A stretch of 64,000 nucleotides of DNA, taken from NCBI RefSeq assembly GCF_037392515.1, contig NC_090291.1, positions 30,118,001-30,182,000 of the forward strand. Reading direction: 5' to 3'. Below are positions 58,610 through 64,000 of this stretch, piece after piece. Positions within the stretch are counted from its first letter, which is position 1. Every line of letters starts with the position of its first letter. A model generated the notes under the pieces. It made no database searches. It was not told where the DNA came from and saw nothing but the letters and a program-made list of their open reading frames with translations. The position numbers and the translations under genes were made by a program. The DNA is from Haliotis asinina. Lineage: Eukaryota; Mollusca; Gastropoda; Lepetellida; Haliotidae.

Positions 58610-61487
58610 ATGGCGGCTCCCATGGCAGAAATTTTGGTCGTTGTTTTGGGTAATATATTTACTCAGATTTGACTTACTATTGTGCCTATGTGATTAAATG
58701 AATATTCAGCGCTTATAAACCTGCATTTCATTTTCATTTTGTAGCTCTGGTGTCAGCTTGTACGGCACAGCTAGAACTGGATGACAGGTAAGCGAGAGTG
58801 ATAGCAGCCGATGAAAAGATGGGCGTGGTTGTCAGTAATCGACAGTGTCACGAATAGAATTTTCAGATAACACTGTCATGGCTTCAGCATTCATTCTATC
58901 CATTGCTCAGATGTTAGAAAACCTCAGTTATCAAACACGATCAGTTCAGATCTTATCACTACTAAACAGTGCTGTTTACCGTTAGACTACTCGAGCTTGT
59001 CCATACGCATGTAAATTTCCTCTATTGCCACATCATGTTTGAAAAGCCAACCACACTTAGAATTTAGCTTCATAACGTTTACAAACACATCACAGTTACC
59101 ATTGTCATCAAAAGTGAAATCTTGTTGCATTACACTCAGCCAAAAGACCTTGGTGATTTAGCATGATTTCTGCAAGCAATGTTGGTATATATGTGTGTAT
59201 GCTGTTCCCATCCAAGTGTTACAAATCTCAACTAATACAACCTATTTCACAACGAACCAGTTAGGTTTGTGATAACAAAGTTTGATAACAAAGTTTGGAT
59301 CTGAGGGGGTTGTGTCCCCTTCTCAATGATTCTGAAACACTGAAGCACCAATGCATGAACATGTATGCACAATGTTAGGATATCCTTTTCATTTCAGTGA
59401 TATACAAGTTTCAAGTACATTTTGTCATCACACTAAAAGTATACATAATCTCTGGTGCAAGGATCTACTTTCCATTTGTGACCTATTCATTTGTGGAATG
59501 AGCCAAATGGCATTGTGACAGCACCGTGGCAGCCTTTAATCTGAGCATATGTCTGTCTTCACTTCATCCTCTCTCATTCAATTTCTTTTAGACGTGATTA
59601 TGTCTGAAGTTTGCAAGTTCAATTCTGATGGATTTTCACAAAAACTGGTTACTTGTATCAATAACTTTTATCTTACTAGTTTTTACAACATAGATTGTTC
59701 TCATTTAAATTGTGGTGCTGAATTCTAAAGGTACTCCAAAAGTGCTTGCTTGTTTGAAGCAACAATATTTGATCTGTAGTGGTTGTAGATGGCATAGAGG
59801 AAATAGGGACAATGTTATGTATGTATATATTTTGATACCAAGATATTTACAATTGATATTTCAGATTCTTAGAGCAGAGAAAAGAAGGATTCTGGTTGGT
59901 GGAGGTATGATATTCACTGGACATAATAGATGTATATTCATTGCATATGAACAAATGAATGTTTGACATAATAATTTGTCAAATCATACTGGCAGTATTT
60001 CATCATTATGGAAATGTTTTAGAAATTGCAGCACTACACAGCTGATCCAAAAACATCATCCACTGATCTGCGACGCAACAAATTACTGTGTTGTGTTTGT
60101 CCTGCAGGCTTCTTAAACCTGTAGTCCTGGATTTGAATGACAGATTTTCAAACTAATCATGTTTCTTGGCTAGATTATAACTTACCCTTGCTCATCTATT
60201 TCTAGTGGGACTATCTTAGATTTGCATCCTGAGATGTGATATAACTAAAACAATATTCAGGGCAGTGTAAAACAAATTTTGTACATTTATGGACACTGTT
60301 TATCCCACTGCCTGTATTTCAGTTCTATGCTCCGTGGTGTGGTCACTGCAAAAAGCTGGAGCCCATCTTCCATCAGGTGTTCCGGGAACTCAGGAGCACA
60401 CCAATCCGGGTTGGCAAGATAGATGCCACAAGGTTCTCAAGTGTGTCCTCGGAGTTTGATGTTCGAGGCTTTCCAACAATCAAGTTGTAAGTACAGAAAA
60501 AGTGTTGGTTAATCTGTTTGTTTCTGCTTTGACCTGCATGATTTTCATAATCCTATAATTCCTCATATGACTTCTCAAAGATGCAACTGAACCATTGATG
60601 ATATGCGTTTTTTGGAGTTGTCTCCCTTTGACTTCATGTGACAGTCTCCAGAGAGTTATCACATGTGTAAAGATGAATGTTTTGAAAGTTACTTATGCAA
60701 CTTGTCCTTATATTTGTCCAGTTTTCATTTTATCTGTGATGAGAGTGCTTCATCATGTTCATAGGGGTACTTCTGTAAGTGTTTCTTTTCCTGCCAGAGT
60801 TTCTTAATAAGAGTTGCCGAAATTTATCTCTATGTTTTTGTAAGTTTTGTCCTCCTTCCATTGTTTCTCAGTGCTGATGTGTAATTAAGTTTCAGTGGAG
60901 ATAATGTCTACACCCACAGAGGAGACAGGACCAAAGAAGATATCATAGAATTTGCTCAGCGGGCACAAGGGTGAGATGGTTTTAAAGGACATATAAATCT
61001 TTGTTTATGGATGACAATTTCTTTGTATAATAATGTTTGGGTAGAGATCATCATACCATTGTCAAGCTGGACAACATTTTAAGAATCTATTCCAAAACAC
61101 TGCATTGTAGTATAAATAAGTTGTCATCTATAAATGTCTTGCCTTTATGGTTACTCACCAGCTTCTGAAATGACTTTTAAAGAGATCAAATCTCAATGCT
61201 GTTTTGTTTGCATCACAATAGAAAATCTAAATGACACATTCAGGAGTTGACACTCATGAATATACATGAAGTTACAGTGAGGTACATGATGTTTAGGCGA
61301 ATGTTGTGAATGGGGTAATGTGTCAGTGATTACGCTGCTTTCGTATGCAAGAAATTGTAGAGGTGGAATCAAGTCATACATGAAGAACCGAAGTCCTGAG
61401 AAAATTTCTCTAGCATGTGGTTGGGTTGGATGCATCTGGATGCATTCTAAGGGTAGTGATAAAGAAAAAAAGAAAGTACTGTAACAC

Positions 61488-61542
<55 letters not shown>

Positions 61543-62508
61543 ATATGAGGCATGTCCCAAAAGTGGTCAGCCTCACTATATACTTGATGTCCAATGTTGG
61601 AAAAGCTGCCATTTTATTTTGAAGGAATCATTAGCAAAGGCATATCCTGAATTTCACAAATGTGGTTAATGTGATTAACGAGGAATTGTCATCACATCAC
61701 ATTGCAGAAAGTGAAAAACAATCTGTCATTTGTACATCTGTACCTCCTTGATGATGGCATGCGCTCAGATAATATGATATGAAATATGTTCAGTATGGTG
61801 TGGATGACTTCACCTCATAATCACCTTGTAAGGAGTTGGATGCTTGATTTATATTTAGAAGAGGCTGTTTTTAAAGGACATCCCCATTTTAATCTTTCAA
61901 AAACAATTTGTACAGATACTGAAGTTGGCACTGTTTTTAATATGTTGAGAGCTGACACTTGATGATTCATTTGTTTGAACTCTGGTATCATGCATGTATA
62001 AGTGAAAACATTAGAATAAGTCATGTCCTCTTGATTAATTCTTCTGAAAGTGGGGAGTGGTAGTGTCTCCAAAATAAGCTCTGTCAGTAAACATCATGAG
62101 GGGAGTCGCTTTAACAGTTAAGCGATTGTAGTTTCAAATTGCATTTTATGCAAAGTAATATCTACGTTTGATTCTAGAGGACTTCTGTTTATCTCAAGCA
62201 CACAAAATGTTTCTTTCAAACAAAATGGGGATCGTGAGGTGGGAACATGACAAAAACAATTTGCTTGAGTTTGCAAGATAATATGCAGGAAAATGAAACA
62301 TAAAAACAGTTGCATTTTCATAACTGACCAAGTGAGGCCAACCACTTTTGCGACATACATTGCAGCTACCATGCGGCAGATATAGCTGCCTCTGATGATA
62401 TACCATGCACTTATAATAAAGTAGCGACTGATAATCAAACATACATTAGCTACCATGTATAATGAAAGATACCAATTATAACAAAGCTTACATTCACATA
62501 ACATTACC

Positions 62509-62542
<34 letters not shown>

Positions 62543-63559
62543 ATGATGATGATGATGACATTTCTGCTACTACCGATGTGATGTCAATGCATTTTTAGCA
62601 TTTTTGTCTGTTAAATGCTGATGTGAGAACCTTTAAAGATTTAATGTGCAAGGAGTGAGTGAGTGAGTGAAGTTTTACGCCGCACACAGCAATATTCCAG
62701 CTATATGGCGATGGTACTGTAAAAGGCAGTGGGTTGGTTTATGTTCATTTTCATTGCTAATAATACATGCTGGAAGTAATGCAGATGTACTATGTGTATG
62801 AAATACTTTCAGGAATGGAATAAGAATAAAAAATATCGTGCCACATTGTTCATGATTCTGTTTCAGTCCCGCGGTGAGGAAGCTGGCCAGTGTTGGGAAG
62901 TACAATGAGGCCAAGAGTAAACATGCTGACAATGTCTTCTTCCTGCATATTGGTGAAGACGACTTTAACGAAGAACTCTATGTGAGTACTATTCTGTGAT
63001 GACGAGAACTTATTACTCCATCAAAGATGTGAACACTGTGATTTTGGCATGATCAGTGCACTAATTGACACTAAATTCTGCCAATACTATCAAACTCAGA
63101 ATCTTTCACCATTCTTATGAAATAATTTCCGCATCAAATTTTCAGCTTCCTACCTTGCAAAATGTGTGCTTATTTTATGAGTGTTTCAGTCATTTTCTCC
63201 ATGGACAGTCATGGTAAATAAACTCAATACATTCTCTACTTCTGTATAAGAATGTTAATCACTTAATTGTCTGGACATATTGACAGAATGTATTGTCATT
63301 CAACAGGAATGTTGCTGAGTGGCCATCAATGTCAGACAGCAATCAAATCCTGTTTGGAAGAATTGAATCAATAACTGTATGAAGTCTTATTATGATGAAA
63401 ACTGTTTTGAAAGGAACTATTTGTATGAGATAGGTGTATGAATATGTACATATGATTTATGTTTTGTGCTTTCAGCCCATGTATGCAACAGTAGCAGAGA
63501 AATATATAGTTCAAGGGTATTTCTACACTGGGTCCAGAAATATACTGCCAGAAGCCCTT
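58610..63559 (+). CDS. TMX3: Thioredoxin-related transmembrane protein 3, 5' seven exons (gene runs off the window)
   Basis: ER membrane protein disulfide isomerase relative. Coding exons: 58610-58649, 58745-58787, 59865-59904, 60323-60486, 60890-60970, 62867-62981 and 63476-63559; all phases agree, giving 189 residues before the window ends. Residues 1 to about 20 (MAAPMAEILVVVLALVSACT) form a signal peptide. A thioredoxin domain follows: FLEQRKEGFWLVE, then FYAPWCGHCKKLEP with the redox CGHC site, VGKIDATRFSSVSSEFDVRG, the cis-proline in GFPTIK, and THRGDRTKEDIIEFA. The next exons (VGKYNEAKSKHADNVFFLHI, EKYIVQGYFYTGSRNILPEA) match the start of the second, redox-inactive domain. The transmembrane helix and C-terminal ER signal lie beyond the window. 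The ATG sits in AACATGGCGG, a good initiation context. Exon 5 has two possible acceptors (60890 preferred). The role in the ER lumen is known for the family, not seen here. Confidence 0.93.
61487..61542 (+). repeat. (TGA)n microsatellite in TMX3 intron 5
   Basis: About 18 uninterrupted TGA units. Confidence 0.95.
62511..62559 (+). repeat. (TGC)n(TGA)n compound microsatellite in TMX3 intron 5
   Basis: TGC units to about 62539, then TGA units. Confidence 0.95.
62652..62722 (-). repeat. SINE family A, 3' end, in TMX3 intron 5
   Basis: GGAGTGAGTGAGTGAGTGAA, GTTTTACGCCGCACACAGCA and ATATTCCAGCTATATGGCGA; the head is missing. Confidence 0.85.
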
Positions 63560-63794
63560 GTAAGTACCTGTTGGAAGAACATCTCTTCAATATTATCACA
63601 GTGACTGTAAATTCACTGATGTCCAACAATATGTCACTGACATGTCATCATCAAGATAAACCAGACTCCACACTTGATAATTTACAGGCTATGGTCACAT
63701 TGATAAACATTTGTGAAGATCCAATTAGAATTTATTTTCAGCAACCTGTGATTGTCTCAAGAGTTGACCAACAGATCAAGCTGTCAATCTTGCT

Positions 63795-63937
63795 GGCCTG
63801 GTTGACAATGTTAGTGTATCCCAGTTATGTAGATGGATATTGATTCTTGTTTTGTTGGAATGACTGGTCCAGGCTCATTTGCTAGTAGACCACTACCTTA
63901 TAGCTTGAATATTGCCATGTGCTGCTAATAAACTAAC
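63795..63937 (+). repeat. SINE family A, diverged, at the window's right end
   Basis: GATGGATATTGATTCTTGTT, TGGAATGACTGGTCCAGGCT and CTTATAGCTTGAATATTGCC. It lies in the TMX3 intron after exon 7. Confidence 0.6.
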
Positions 63938-64000
63938 ACAAACAATGCTGTGGTATTGTTAAGTGTAGGGTGCAAAGTAAAGAAACAGAAACAGAGAACT

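Noticed and set aside
1-64000. Retrovirus-like or Polinton-like fossils
   Set aside because: I looked for polymerase, integrase and capsid-like stretches and long terminal repeats and recognised none. Strongly decayed pieces could escape reading by eye.

Overview
This is a piece of an animal nuclear genome, most likely a marine gastropod close to abalone (Haliotis). The placement rests on two short interspersed repeat families ending in (ACTC)n with the core CAATATTCCAGCTATATGG, which I know from abalone sequence, and on animal genes split by GT-AG introns. The window is A+T-rich, mostly non-coding and dense in SINEs, minisatellites and microsatellites. I saw no bacterial operons, CRISPR arrays or rRNA, and no recognisable retrovirus-like element.

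Layout. 1-38,978: no exon I can defend; repeats, tandem arrays and unique A+T-rich DNA, possibly the long first intron (or intergenic DNA) next to a minus-strand first exon. 38,979-39,078: first coding exon (33 codons) that resembles the N terminus of a K-Cl cotransporter (SLC12A4-7 group). 39.1-48.5 kb: no firm gene; a tRNA-promoter element, a four-motif microsatellite, a His-codon minisatellite in an A+C-rich tract, SINE copies and an inter-phylum-looking repeat. 48,568-53,503 (+): a six-exon gene for a 302-residue protein of the ciliary/sperm microtubule inner protein type. 55,082-58,396 (-): prefoldin subunit 4, four exons, complete, 132 residues, with a U12-type AT-AC intron. 58,610-63,559 (+): TMX3, an ER thioredoxin-related transmembrane protein, seven exons and then the window ends.

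The prefoldin and TMX3 genes are head to head with 213 bp between their start codons, so they probably share a bidirectional promoter. Their products act in different folding systems: cytosolic delivery of actin/tubulin to the CCT chaperonin, and disulfide chemistry in the ER lumen.

The strongest findings are the AT-AC intron, the compact divergent promoter, two full-length SINEs with perfect target-site duplications (evidence of fairly recent activity), a 12-bp-duplication-flanked tRNA-like element whose relatives carry inverted arms, and a 310-bp higher-order minisatellite. I did not find a clearly new biological system. All exon models come from reading splice sites and protein similarity by eye.
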